Source of the DNA: Cliona cf. orientalis
Lineage: Eukaryota; Porifera; Demospongiae; Clionaida; Clionaidae
Assembly: GCA_963930775.1 (NCBI GenBank)
Contig: OZ005692.1
Location: 5,194,135 to 5,258,134, forward strand
Direction of reading: 5' to 3'
Length of the DNA: 64,000 nt
Shown here: in pieces, positions 35,563-47,384 of the stretch
Position numbering within the stretch: the first letter of the stretch is position 1
Layout of the letters: each line of letters begins with the position of its first letter
The notes under the pieces: generated by a model
Seen by the model: the letters and a program-made list of their open reading frames with translations, nothing else
What the model was told of the DNA's origin: nothing
The model's database searches: none
Translations under genes and position numbers: made by a program

Positions 35563-36189
35563 TTACAATGGTATACAGTACATTATCATGTGTGTACAAT
35601 GTAGGTGCATTCTTGAGTCCTGGTGCATCTGAAGAAGCGATTATTCGGCAAGCAAAAATGATAAGGCCTTCAAGGAAGATATGCGGCTTCAGGGCAAACC
35701 TGAACCAAAGGGTGATGGTCTCTTGATATTTGATGAGGTCAAGGTGGTTGCACGGCTTATGTGGAACTCACAAAGTCAGAATATCATCAGGCTGGCTATG
35801 GATCCTGATGAAATGGCATCATTGCACGATATTTACTTCACCCATGCTTCAAACAATAAACTACAACAAACCTCATATATCATGCAGTTTATGTGGCGTG
35901 ATTTGACCTCTGCATTTGATCTGGTTGGACCATATTATCAGTCTGTCTTAGCCTGTGTTTACGATACTATGAAGCTACTACATCTGTATGGCTTCAAAGT
36001 GTCTGCTCTCATGTGTGGTGGTGCAAGCTCAAATCTCACTGTGTTAGAGACAACTACAGATGTTTATGGACCATATCCGGTCAGAGTAAGGATGGGTATA
36101 AAAATTCCATCACCTTCGTTTGAAAACCCATTTGATCCTGCAATGTGTATGCTACTTATTATTATAATAATATTTAAAGGCACTCATAA

Positions 36190-36581
36190 TACCGTAGAAA
36201 TTAGTGGTTAAGCGCATGCGCTTATAACACGCGGCAGCAAGAAAATATGCGCTTAACAAAAAGTATGTGCTTAACAGGAAGCAAGCGCTTAATTAAAAGT
36301 GCTAAAACACGGTAGGTGGGGCGTGTGTAAAGAACGTGTCAAGGGTAAAAGGGCCCACAATGGTGGCCAAGAAGCGACCAGAGAGCGTAATTCTCGACGT
36401 TTTCTTTTCTAGCCTACTTCTAGCCTTCTTTCTGGGCTCATGTAACCGATCGCTCGTCGTTCTGGTGGCTTGCTGAGCATATGCACCTAACAAAGAGCGG
36501 TAAAGCTCGCACAAAACTATGCACTTAATAAAAAGTATGCGCTTAACAGCGAGCAGCACTTAACAACCAGTTTCTACGGTA
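36190..36581. mobile_element. MITE, family F copy 3, nested in the large transposon
   Basis: Left TACCGTAGAAATTAGTGGTT with aagcgcatgcgcttataa; right cttaacaaccagtttctacggta. The transposase frame runs into its left end. Confidence 0.85.
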
Positions 36582-37275
36582 TTGTATTTGTGTAGCTTAT
36601 GTACGTATGAGAGGGAGCCGGTGTAACAGAATGAGATCAGGATTAGCTAGGATAGTGCAAAGCTAAGGGAAAACCATACCATACCAGACTCCTGGACTAA
36701 GCTGAATGTTTCTCCAGCTAAAATAATGCAGGTACACATGTAGGTAATGTTCAAATTCATGAGGTACACGTATAATAATATATTTCTTTCGTGCAGCAAG
36801 AGCAAGTGCTTCGGAACTACGAACGTATTCACAAAGTGTTCCTGAGGCAAAGAGTACAGTGACTACACTAGCTGGAATACCTACAAGCTTGCAACAACTT
36901 ATTCGAGAGAGGATTCCTAAGCCATAAGCTGGTGGGAGCAATGGACAACGAAGTTCTAGCTAACATAGCTAAAGGAATGTTGTTTTTTCAACGGTGGTTA
37001 GATGACATATACACCAAGAGTAAGTGACACATAATATGTACAAAAACAATCTGAATCGTTATACATGGTGTGCATTTATTAGATCCCCAATATAACAGTA
37101 CCTCACCACAGCAGAAGCTATTCCTGTCATGGTAAAGTGAGTGCATATAATATTATGTACGTTTGTTGGTAGTTGCCTAGCAACCAAAGTTCTTATAGGC
37201 AATTTGCCGGCTATGGGAAGGAATTGGGTCATCATAAAGTAGGCCAATCATGAACAGAGGTCAACTACCAACAAA

Positions 37276-37350
37276 ATAGTTATCTGACAGTAATTGGGGT
37301 GCATTCGACCATGCATCTCATGCACCCCAAATACTGTCAGATAACTATTA
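37276..37350. repeat. Hairpin with 30-bp arms
   Basis: AATAGTTATCTGACAGTA then ttggggtgcat, a ~15-nt loop, then the reverse complement. Confidence 0.9.
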
Positions 37351-37428
37351 TACATGTATACAATATAAATAATGGGTACGTTTTGTTATTGCAAGAAACA
37401 TTAACAAATATGACATGTACAAGTACAT

Positions 37429-37518
37429 ATACACACACACATGCATGTATATGCACATGCGCACACACACACACACACACATACACACACACACACGCAC
37501 ACGCACACACATACACAA
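37429..37518. repeat. (CA)n microsatellite
   Basis: Imperfect CA dinucleotide array with scattered T and G interruptions; explains the low-complexity frames on both strands. Confidence 0.9.
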
Positions 37519-37731
37519 GCAAATGCTCTGTTTTCATGTACATGTTGTTCTTTCCTGACAGCGTGGGACTTGCTATGCATTGATATGCATTGATATGCAA
37601 GGCTTCACTCAGTTTTGTGGTGCATTCCTAATTTAAAGAAGTACCCAGGTTATTTTGTGTCTCCGATTCGGCTGACAGGCAGTGCAGTTGAGAGCCTATT
37701 TGCACAGTACAAGTATACTACAGGTGGCAAA

Positions 37732-38886
37732 CTAGATGCAGCCAACTACAGTGTTGCTCGAGCAGCTTTCCTTACAAAACAAGCCTCCTGTGCTTGCTAC
37801 CATCGTCCGCCTAAGTGATTCTAAATATTCATTTAATCTAGTGTTACATAGCTTTCTTGTGAACTCATTGAATACACTGTTTACTGCCTCACTTTGCACA
37901 TCAGCATCTTTTGACTTGGTCAGATAGCACTGATTAAACTGTTCCCTAAGTTCCCTGTTGTGTACTATTAAAGTAGTTGTTACCATAACTAGATCCTGTG
38001 CATAGTGTTCAAACACATCTTCATTGGTATTTTCTCATACTCGAGTGTCTAGCTAGATCTTTCATGCAAATATGGTACAAATTCCCAGTCTGGAAAATAT
38101 ATGCCACCCTCATCCCTATCCTCGAGTGAACGGGGTAAAGATGATTTGTCAGTCATTCTTATGCAGTCCAGTACACATAATTCACGTGAAACTAAGTCTT
38201 TCTTACTTGATACTCGCTTCAATTTCATACCTCTGTATCGTGATTTGTACATACTTGCAAGATTACCCCCTCCAAATCTCAGATAGATATCATCACTCTC
38301 ACATTTACCCTACTATTCTGACTCTCATTTTCTCCAGTAGACAGAGCTCTAACCTTTTGAAGCAAATTGCCGAAGATATGGAAATCATTACTGGCTAAGC
38401 AACATCCCTAGGTACAGAGTTGGTGAGTTATAACCATAATTTAATAGGTGCATTAAGAGGCGAAAGAAATACTGCTGATTTGCTATGCCACTTCACTTGA
38501 ATGTTGCAAAGTTTCCTCTTTCACTATCACACTCGAGGTATAGGTTAGCAAATATTTTCTGCAGGGCATACACATATCTTTTTCAGATCATCTCAACTAG
38601 AATCAATGATAGATATCAGCACTTCACCTCTCTCTGGAAGCTCAAACAGATGCAGCTATCCCGATAGGATTTGTACCACCCCCTCTGTAATGCATTCACC
38701 ATCTACTTGCTTCAACAGAGAGGCAATATGGACTTCACCTTTCTTAAGTAAAATCTTACTGGCAACCTTGCATGTCTTGGGAGCTGGTCCTGAGTTGCTA
38801 TCTCTTGCCTCCTCATCAGTGTCACTACAAACCATAAATTCATCTTCAAACACATCAAAGCTAAGTAGATCCAGATCACTAGCCAT
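37732..38886 (-). pseudogene. Second, opposite-strand ORF of the large transposon, broken
   Basis: Starts MASDLDLLSFDVFEDEFM at 38886 (acidic N-terminus, then KVASKILLKKGEVHIASLLK) and reaches a stop at 38656. Further minus-strand open pieces follow at 38049-38252 and 37732-38016 (FNQCYLTKSKDADVQSEAVN). The pieces lie wholly between the transposase end and the right TIR and converge on the transposase 3' end. No domain recognised; it could be an accessory protein of the element. Its 3' end overlaps the transposase stop region. Confidence 0.45.
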
Positions 38887-39105
38887 TTCAATATCCGCAT
38901 GAAGTAACCGTGGTTAGAAGCTAGCTGGTACATGAGGCTTTGAGCGCACACGTTGCTACTGCATGTGTAATGTTTACATTCCAGGGTGACCGCCAAAATG
39001 AATATCACTACAAAGGTCATGAACTGTAAGAACACCTGTTACACGCAGCATATATGCGGTTCAACACTCTCCCTCCCCCCCTCCTTTATATACTCTTGCT
39101 AATAG

Positions 39106-40858
39106 GGATGTCCCATTTTTTCAGACTGGCCCACTGCAGTGGAGTGTTGTACATTGCATGTAGTTGTGTTTTTTGATGAATATTTTCGTGGATTCTCCTC
39201 TAATAACTACTACCGTATTAGGGCAAGCGCCCACTCTCAGGAAAGCGCCCATTTAGTGCATTTCAAGGGGTCAATGTAGCAGCTTTTGTTGTATCCCAGA
39301 TAAGTGTCCACGCAGGCCAAAATCGTGTTATATGTTTAAGTGCCCATGGGTGCTTACCTGGGACACTACAGCACTATCTTTCCAGTGGATGCTCAGGGTT
39401 GGTCTGCCTCAGCAGATGCCTCCTCTTTAGCACATGCTCAGGCTCCCTTCTCTCTAAAATACGATTATAAGCACCAGTGCTTTATTTAGTTCTATAATCG
39501 GAAATATGGATGATTTACACGATCAAAAGGCCAGATATAGACATTCATCTCTCTAATAGGCCTCAGACTAGAAGCAATCTTCAAACATGGGATACCTCTA
39601 TAGTAAGGACAGTTTGGTAGGGTCCGACAATAGTGTACATAATTATAATAAATATCTTGTTGGTGGATGACAGAAATTACAAGTTATTGGAGATACTTCG
39701 GTACTGACGACAATTCCAATTCTGTGCAAACTAAACTTTACTGTTAGTTATTAACCCTCAAAGCATGCACAAGGGTTACGGTGGTTGTTCTCTGTGTGTG
39801 TAGGTCTGTCTGTTATCCCTTAGCTGCTACATGTCCTGTTTGCGAGTTCAATTTGCAGTGTTATAAGGTTCTTTATGGTGTTCTAAACTCCTGATTTGTG
39901 TGGATTTCGCCGAAGACATGTTTGCCTGTTTTGGCATCATTTGCTGAATCTAAGTTTCTTAATTGTTCCAGGCTAGTAATAGCATGATTTTACGTATAAA
40001 TAGAAAGTTATGTGCATTATATATGGTATAAACACATTATTAACCGTCAGGTTTGGAAATAGGCTCTCAGATGGCAAAATTTTAGAGCCTATCGAAGATA
40101 ACCTTGCAACAGAGACTGACTCCTTTAAGGAAGGCATTTATGCCTCCATGGTTAGAATCGATAAGTATACGATGGTGCATACAAGTTCCCGCCATGCCTC
40201 CGACTTCTCCTCCCTCAGATCCCTGTGTGAGTACCCCTCGAGATCAAGATCGTGCGAAGCTACCTATACCCTGTGTGATATGACTCAGTGGACAACCTTT
40301 TAGGAGTCCTATGAATCCGTAATCCACCTCAATAAGGATCTATCTTAAATCCTTGTTAAACTGCACCACTCTAAAAAGGAGTTAAGGTTAGGAAACAAGC
40401 AGCAGATAATCACGAAGTATATGGATATTTTGCTGAACTTGGAAACTATGACATCCTCCCGCAACCTGCAAGCCCTGCGCCATCTAATAGAAAATACACA
40501 TACAAAGTTTGAAAGGAGTAGAATCTTCTTTCTATGGCAGTATGCTCTCCTCGGTCCTCTTAAATAAGTTAAACCATTGGATGGACCTAATATTGATGGA
40601 AGCGGCCTACTGTCAACTGTGAAGATGTTGTGGGCTTCAAATAGCCAGGTACCAGGAGCTTTCCCTCCAACAGCAAGCAAGCGTTTCTAGAGCGTAGTGC
40701 TTCACCAATGACACTAAAATTAGGTATGTATATAAAGACACCAGTGCTAGGGGTATATTTATACAAGAAGGACAAGAATCATGGCTGAAAGTGTAAGGGG
40801 GTGCAAACAATGAATAACAATCAGCGTCTCAATAAAAACCAGCAAATTAGCAATTCTA
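39106..40858. other. Intergenic with family M copy 2; no gene seen
   Basis: 39211-39372 has TACCGTATTAGGGCAAGCGC, gcgcccattta and right-hand gtgcttacctgggacacta, a family M MITE. The frames at 40010-40303 (+) and 40345-40680 (-) lack recognisable motifs. Confidence 0.45.
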
Positions 40859-41226
40859 CGAGCCTTATTCAAGCATGGTTTACCAATTGAGAGCCAGGAT
40901 GGCTGGCTATCAGGCTGATACTTCACCGTGTGTCATTGATGGCAGCCATACTAAGTGGGCATGGGTATGATTGCTAGCTGTGCATGATCATTCACTTGTG
41001 CTGAAATGCGGCATAAAGCTAGTTTTACGGCTATTTGGCAGGTTACTTATCAGCATAGACTATTCGAAGTTCAGTCCTCATAAACCAGCCATTTGAGTTG
41101 CGTTTTCCAAGGGCAGCTACACATAGGCCCATATTTGAGTAAACATTAGACATTAGCAGGAAACTGAGCCTAAACTGGGAGTGGGCTGATATTCCATAGT
41201 CGGACCTTCTTTTGTAAGGGTATGGC
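40859..41226. mobile_element. MITE, family H copy 2, left end missing
   Basis: Shares accaattSagagc, cttcaccRtgtgtcattga, cataaaccagccatttgag and the right end cttttgtaagggtatgg with 8609-9137. Confidence 0.7.
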
Positions 41227-41953
41227 AATATAATATCCAGTGAGGCAGCTGGCAGCATTCATCCCATAGGACCAATTGTTTCTATGGAAATTGGGTGTTG
41301 AGCAGACGTAGTTTACACACATTTACACAATCATGCATAAGGCATATGTCAATTAAGTATATGTTATCCATAACACGCATGTTCCAAATTAATTTTGCAA
41401 TGGAGGGTTTCCTAGATCCCAGACCTTATGATTTGTATGGCCAGTCAAAATGTCTAATCAAAACCGGATATTTACACTAAATGCCCGGATACCAATGTAC
41501 ATTTAATAACTCTTTTGGCCCAATGTTCGTGAACTATCAGTTAACACGAATGTTGACACTTTGTGTAATATTATAGTCCCAATAATGTAGATACATGTAG
41601 CTCAAGGCACATAGAATACCATCAGCAGACGTACAGCTGCTGAATCACTGTGGTCACTGTAGTTGGTGGGTGTTATAGGCTCATCTTCCTAAACCATAGT
41701 TGACATAGTGATAGCTACTACAGTGCTAGTAAAAAGGATGCCATTAGTGCTTGAACTGGCTATTGAATGAGGTATTGATTGAACAAAACAAGTGCCCAGA
41801 TAATCAAGTAACTGTTGGCTATTTGTTCAGAAAACGTTCAATTTCCAACAGTTATCATAAGGAGTCACATAGCTACGATAAGATAAGTTATACAATGTGT
41901 ACACTACATACATATCACTTGCATACAAAATAATATATTATACTAATTATTAC

Positions 41954-43552
41954 CTGCTTCTCAAGATCATTCACAGTTGCTGTTTTCTACATGATAATAA
42001 TTAAAAAAAAGATCATTAATACTACTAATTTAAAACACCACGCATTTCAAAATAGCCGTTAATCATTAATAGATACAACGTTCTCCCTAACACACATATT
42101 AGGGTACCATAAACTCTGGTTATTAAGCACACCCCGCTATTAAGCGCACATTCTCGTCACAAGCTATTGTTTATTAAGCCCATGCGCTTAATAGGCGTGG
42201 CGTTCTATGAACCTGACCTTGACTGGCTGGAAAGTATGTGGAGTACAGATATCTTTGGAAATATGATGGCCATGAATAGCGCTGTCATGCAAGAAGATCG
42301 AGTTTCAGACAAATTGCTAGCACTCACCATCTTGAGCGGCAGCTGTAAATGCTCAAGTGCATGATCGATCGAGCCAGCTAGCACTAGCACTAGCAAGCCT
42401 CGCATCCATCATGTGCCCAAACGTTTGTGGGCGTGGTTATGCATATAAGCGCATACTGTCATTCCATTTATCGCTATAAGCGCATGCGCTTATTAACCAG
42501 AGTATACGGTATGGTATATTGAAAAACTTGCTCCGGATCGTTGGATAGGGCCCACAAGTGTCGTAAAACTTCTTTTATATTAGCCAAGCCTATTAACTGC
42601 ACCCCTTGTGTTTTTCTGCTCATCCACACAACGTAATATAGCATGTAGGCAAAGGTCATCAACAAGTGAACGCACAATACTTCATATTTATAGTGCCACA
42701 GCTCTCATCTTTGCGCAGATAGACGCACTGCAGGATGCAGATATAGCGTATGGGATATGTGCTCTACAGATCGCTAGTTATAACAGAGCTGTTAGATTAA
42801 GCCACATAGTTCACTTTCAGGATGTAGCATCAAAATACCATTCAATTACTATCTTAAATTTTTCCTTTTCGATCAAAAACTAACTTTCTGGGCATGTTGC
42901 TCACTAACTATGACAAAATTATCTGTAGTATTCTATCATATTAAAACTTTCGTAGGTTTTATTTTCAAATAGAGGTCAAATATGGAAATTTGCACCATAC
43001 CAATTTTAATTTCCTGCTGTACAGACTATTCCATGGCACATTGGTACATGTATTTTTGCAACACTTTCATAAACATACCTTTTGTAGTTGAGCTCGTAAC
43101 TGAGGACCATCTAAATAATAACAAAGCAAAATTAATTCTATGCGCAACATGATTTATAATTCATACAGACAATAACAAATAAGGTTATTCTCATCTAAAA
43201 AATTGACAATGTTTGGTGGCGACTATTCAAGGGATTCAGTTTTTGCAGATACCGTGCTTGCTCTAATTATCTGAACAGCCCTGTTGCCGTTAAATAGTTA
43301 TAATTAAAGTAAATAAGTTCAACCAATGGCTTGTTTGATTATAAACAGAACAAATTCGGTAAAAAATAGAGAAAGCACTTGCGACGAAGCATTAGCAGTC
43401 GATGTTCAACTAGTGTCGTTGTGCTCTGAGAGATCGCATAATGATTGCTATCTGTATAAGTCCATGTTACCTTTCTGCTCTTTGACACTGTCCAAAATAT
43501 GGTAGCCACACTCTTCAATGAATATGGAAGAGTTGTCTTGAATTCCTGTCAT
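41954..43552 (-). CDS. Small-exon gene, 5' portion: short coiled-coil-like protein, unrecognised
   Basis: Three exons fit by phase: 43471-43552 from an ATG (MTGIQDNSSIFIEECGYHIL, DSVKEQK, phase 1), 43079-43110 (completes Asp, then GPQLRAQLQK, phase 0) and 41954-41986 (KTATVNDLEKQ, 33 nt, phase 0). Each is bounded by AG and GT on the minus strand. The translation is hydrophilic and helix-prone. I found no later exon or stop, so the 3' end is open. A similar 21-nt candidate (NDLECQ) is near 44270-44290. I do not recognise the product. A family F MITE (42105-42511) lies in the second intron. Confidence 0.35.
42105..42511. mobile_element. MITE, family F copy 4
   Basis: Ends TACCATAAACTCTGGTTATT and attaaccagagtatacggta, with aagcgcatgcgcttatta subterminal motifs. 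Confidence 0.85.
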
Positions 43553-44610
43553 GCTGTACTTTTGTTGCCATTTGGTTGATTAGAATGGGTGAGATAACTT
43601 GAAATTCAAGAATTAGGATGGAAATAAATTACTTAAGCTTGCTGTTTAGGCCATTGGAACGTTCGAATAATTAGAACGAGTACGGTAATTGATCTTCACT
43701 ATTTTCATGCGCGCCATCATACACATTATTCTCTGCACTTATTTAATTTTTGTAGTCAGTCGATTTTCCGTCAAGACAGTGAAAATCAGATCTCTTAAAA
43801 TCTCAACTATGCTTCTTGCCTTAATAGCGAGCATGTACTTTATACACGTGCAATATCTAAGGCCAAGCAAAGTTAAAGTAGTACTTTCTTAGATACGCTT
43901 GCATCAAATTTCAAGAAATTAAGACTTCCTTTTATTTTTCACATGACTCACATTGTAAACCAAGTAGCTTGTGTGTACTAGCTAGGCAATGTGAGGCTGG
44001 CCTCAAATTGGTGCCTACACTCGTCAAAAGAGCCTCTAGCTACCCTGCTAATACAGTAACTGTGTAACTATGACAAAAATTAGCTGCATTCAGTGATAGT
44101 TAGCTGTACATGGATAAATTGATATTCAATCATAGGATCATTAATCAAATCAGCCGGCAGTGAACAAGTCCCCGCGCCCACACTACAGCTGGTCTGTGAG
44201 CCTCCTCTGCCACTAGTTGTCCTATGCTTGCCAAATGACCCCAGATGCAGATAGGAAACTTGTACTAACTTCATATAGTACCTTGACACTCAAGATCATT
44301 AGCTAATATACTAGCTCCTTGTCAGGAAGAAATAATCACTAGGAGACAAACCATTGGCTATTCAGATACGTATATTCTGGAGGAGTTGAGTGATAAATGT
44401 GTACCTGTGTAGCAGTCACATGCTGATTCAACAGATAAAACGAATGGAATGTATAGTAACAAGATCTAGATTTATATAATAGAGGGAGAGGGAGAGTATC
44501 CTACTTCACTATGGGCCTGTGCTACAATACTTTATGGGAAAATAGCATAGTTTTATGCGGCCATTAATCACTGAGATTAAGAATGGATTACTCTTATCGA
44601 TGGATGTATC
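43553..44610. other. No certain gene
   Basis: Plus-strand frame 43689-43892 has two hydrophobic stretches but no supporting context. At 44475-44510 is a fragment of the 24809-25125 element (gagggagagtatcctact). Confidence 0.4.
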
Positions 44611-45546
44611 TATTCACTGGACTGGAGTATTGGACTCACCTTTGACCCCAAAAAGGGCACAAATCGGTGTTAAATTTAGCTTTCCAGTTGTACTGTTTTG
44701 AGGGTTTAACCTTGTAAGTCAATCCTATTTTTGCCACAATAGTCTGATTCTGGACGATATTTTGACTTCTATAGTTGCCTTGCAGCTATATTGAGTATGA
44801 TTTCAGTTAGTATGCTAAGTGAGGCTATCTAGAATTTAATCAGTCTGTGTATTGTCACTTAGTACTCTGCAAAAACCAGTGGGTCATGTCAACCTAACAT
44901 GAGTTATCTGAGCAACTGTTTTCATAGTATTGATCAGTAGTCACAATACTGCAGTCCATAAATTAAATCCAAAAAAAAACATATGGATTATTTTAAGATA
45001 AATCACATATTTTTCAGAACTTAGATTAGATGATGCCAAGTATAGAAGCAGTAGCTATTGTGCTTGTCGATCAATACTACACAAACAATCACTATCATTC
45101 ATGTAACAATGGTAGGTGTACAAACTAAAAAATAATATGGTGATTTCTCATTTTGTTGATTCGCATGTGACTAGAAGTGAGAGCAACTGAGATAACCCAT
45201 GTTAGGTTAATATTACCCAATAGTTTTTGCAGAGTATGGCACAGATACAGGAAAGGAGTAAAAAATCTGTATTGTCACAGTTTTCAATAGCTAAGATACA
45301 TTCAGATGCCACTGACCGACTTGAAAATAGCTACCGTCTATAACTGTCACTGATTTTCACCTGCCTGACATGAATGCCTAATCTGATTTAGAGCAAGCAT
45401 GCATAAAATGTGTGTCTTCCCGATCAAAGAACGGACATGACAGCATTCTAGGACTGCCAATCAATGCAAAATCATAGGTTTTAGTTAATATTTTGGGGTC
45501 AAAGGTTAGTCTAGTAGTCCAGTCCAGTGGTCCAGTCCAGTGAATA
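44611..45546. mobile_element. 936-bp inverted-repeat element
   Basis: Outer arms: tattcactggactggagta, ctcacctttgaccccaaaa at the left; ttttggggtcaaaggttagt, agtccagtccagtggtccag at the right. Inner inverted pair: tactctgcaaaaacc, cctaacatgRgttatct (44862-44925) and its complement (45185-45238). The whole element could fold back on itself. Non-coding. Confidence 0.8.
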
Positions 45547-45744
45547 TATACACCCCTTATCAATGGGGACAACCCAATTGAAAAGCTTTAAAGTGGCTAC
45601 AGGCTCCACCCACACCATGCCTGCCTATTATGCCCTGAATTTGACTTGGGGAGAACACTGCCATACTTTTTGAACTAAAGACAAGTTATAATGTTGGCTT
45701 TCTCAAGGGGACACAAAATCACTGGCACAAACTATCTAATGCGG

Positions 45745-45948
45745 TACTGTATAGCGGGGAAACTTCGAGGGAGAAAACCATCATTTTCATGATTTTACAG
45801 CCATCTGTGAAAGTTTTCTCCATTTTACTTTAGGCATGCCACACCTTGCATTATGCGATCAGTTTCCGCAAAAGTTTTCTCCGTGAAATGCTCCCTTTCT
45901 ACCGATCCACGAAACTTTTCTCCCTCGAAACACTCCAGCTATACAGTA
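45745..45948. mobile_element. MITE, family J
   Basis: Ends TACTGTATAGCGGGGAAAC and gtttcgaggg-type arms: the right end reads ttttctccctcgaaacactc then cagctatacagta. 204 bp, non-coding. Confidence 0.85.
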
Positions 45949-46101
45949 TAAGCAAAGGATGGGCTTTCAGGCTGCTACCACCCACTAGTTGCTAGGACAG
46001 TGATTGTATGTGTAAGCAACTCAACTTGAGTCTGGGACGTCAACATCTGCAAGAGACATCCACTCAAAATGATAGGATTTAATGTACCCCACAACCCATC
46101 C

Positions 46102-46331
46102 TCATAAAACTTCAGCTCTGCTGACAGTCCTGTCCTCTTGCTGAATTGGTTCAAGGACTTGTTTAATTATTGTCGGCAGCTCCTCAAAGGGAGTTTCTCT
46201 TATCATTTCTATTGATGTTTTTGTCTTCAAGGCAAGTTAAATTGCACACACTACACATAGCTCGTCAGCCTGAAACACTTTGCACATTGTAGGAGATGGC
46301 TTAAGTATGTCATGGAACAAAGCAGCCCCAG
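46102..46331 (-). pseudogene. hAT-like (KIAA1586/ZNF862 type) transposase fragment
   Basis: The minus strand reads LFHDILKPSPTMCKVFQADE, LCVV, a stop, then LALKTKTSIEMIRETPFEEL and PTIIKQVLEPIQQ. This order is characteristic of a region of hAT-derived KIAA1586-like proteins as I remember them. One in-frame stop and no flanking domains: a fossil. Assignment from memory, no search. Confidence 0.4.
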
Positions 46332-46464
46332 CAAATACTTAAAACTCTACCACTTCCCTATCCTTCCCTTCCCTTCAACTTAACTCTGTCAACACTCTTG
46401 ATACTACTATCTTCAATTATGAATAAAACTAAGATTCTTTTCAGACAACTTAACTGTTTGGTAA

Positions 46465-46513
46465 AACTTGCCGACGTTTCGACTAGATGCTCTAGTCATC
46501 CTCAGGGCAAAAG
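46465..46513 (-). ncRNA. Hammerhead-ribozyme-like motif
   Basis: On the minus strand: TTTTGCC (stem I), CTGAGGA (fits core CUGANGA), one extra U, GACTAGA-GCA-TCTAGTC (7-bp stem II with a triloop), GAAAC, GTC, then GGCAAG, which pairs with TTGCC as stem I. This is the layout of minimal type I hammerheads with a two-base stem III (AC/GU), known from Penelope-like elements and retrozymes. The unpaired U after the core A is a deviation that may impair cleavage. The GC-richer sequence to about 46790 would be the rest of such a repeat; no reverse transcriptase is seen nearby. Confidence 0.4.
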
Positions 46514-46790
46514 TGAAGCGAGGTGCGAAAAGCTGGTGTTCTTATAGGCGTGGCTACTGCCATCGCGCGCCCATGCAGCCGGGTGCAGAGGGTAGAGCGC
46601 CGGCGCAATTAGCGCTAGAGCGGTTGCCCCCGCCCCCTAGTTCCTTCATCGTCGCGATCCAACAGCCTGGTAGCTCGTAGCCCCCGTCTCGATTAAGCCT
46701 GTTGGTACTACGTCATCAAGGCAGACTTCGACCTGTCTGAAGCAACCGGCGGAAATTTTTGCTTCCGGATTCGGCGCTCCCTGCAAAATA

Positions 46791-47384
46791 TTCACAGTTC
46801 CACAGATGCACTAGAATTATTAATGCATTAGGATGCATAGAATACAATACTGACTCTTAACTATGATATTCATGCAAAATTCACAACCTAACGTAAATGT
46901 ACCAAATTTTCACTAAAATTTGACTATTATGTTTAATATCTCCAAGGCAGTTTGTAGTTAAGGCATCAAATTTGGTACAGAAGTACAACTCAATGGTACC
47001 TACCAGCAGGCCAAATCAAGGTTCTTAACTACAAGTGAAACTCAAGAATCACAACCTAACATAAAAATGCACAATTTTCGGACATTTTCCTCTCTAGATC
47101 CCATACGAAAGTTCATTACACTCCATAATTTGACATGTAGATAGTCCAATCATTGACCTAACTGTGTACAAAATTGAAACTGAATACATGCAAGATTCAC
47201 GTGTAAAATCTGCAGAAACCACACAGTGGTCAAAATCTACTCTCTTGCCTGGTAGCACTGTACATGCAACTCACACTAGAAGATACAGTTGTACCTAGAC
47301 ATGTACTATTACTGACCCCACGTACATAGCATGAAATCATTAATTCGCCATGCAAACCACGTTAAGTATAAAATGTATTGTGCG
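46791..47384. other. No gene seen
   Basis: AT-rich with two similar taRttcaYaacctaac stretches (about 46875 and 47045), a weak internal repetition. Confidence 0.4.

Larger units (their letters stand above)
33480..37818 (+). pseudogene. P-element/THAP9-like DDE transposase, broken into pieces by MITEs
   Basis: Blocks in order: CLGISEEEYTQFHH to a stop near 33585, then LWFPIV and a lysine-rich stretch to 33934 (MCSECVRLK, APDEIDLDDEQHEDMC); 35680-36170 with GLLIFDEVKVVARLMWNS, SYIMQFMWRDLTSAFDLVGP and LMCGGASSNL; 37561-37818 with IRLTGSAVESLFAQYKY and GGKLDAANYSVARAAFL. The LIFDE-V-KV-LMWN and DGASSNL motifs match the RNase H-like core of P-like transposases; here the second acidic residue appears as Gly (CGGAS for CDGAS). 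MITEs at 33988-34387, 34866-35290, 35445-35562 and 36190-36581 interrupt the gene. The family assignment is my reading, not a search; a related undescribed DDE family is the alternative. Inactive. Confidence 0.7.
32653..39098. mobile_element. 6.4-kb DNA transposon with ~110-bp TIRs, P-element-like transposase remnants, 7-bp target duplication
   Basis: The left end (32653 on) and the reverse complement of the right end (to 39098) match over about 110 bp: CAAGAGTATATAAAGGAGG, agagtgt-gaac, tatatgctgcgtgtaacag, gttcatgacctt, tttggcggtca-cctggaat. They are flanked by perfect direct repeats CTAATAG (32646-32652 and 39099-39105). Inside are plus-strand transposase pieces (33480-37818), a minus-strand ORF set (37732-38886), four nested MITEs and a 155-bp hairpin near the left end. 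Related to the 317-bp element at 24809-25125. Confidence 0.9.

Noticed and set aside
37441..37518. Possible CRISPR-like or satellite array
   Set aside because: Simple dinucleotide repeat without spacers; the window is eukaryotic.
37299..37600. Cys/His/Val-rich ORFs on both strands
   Set aside because: Translations of a (CA)n microsatellite.
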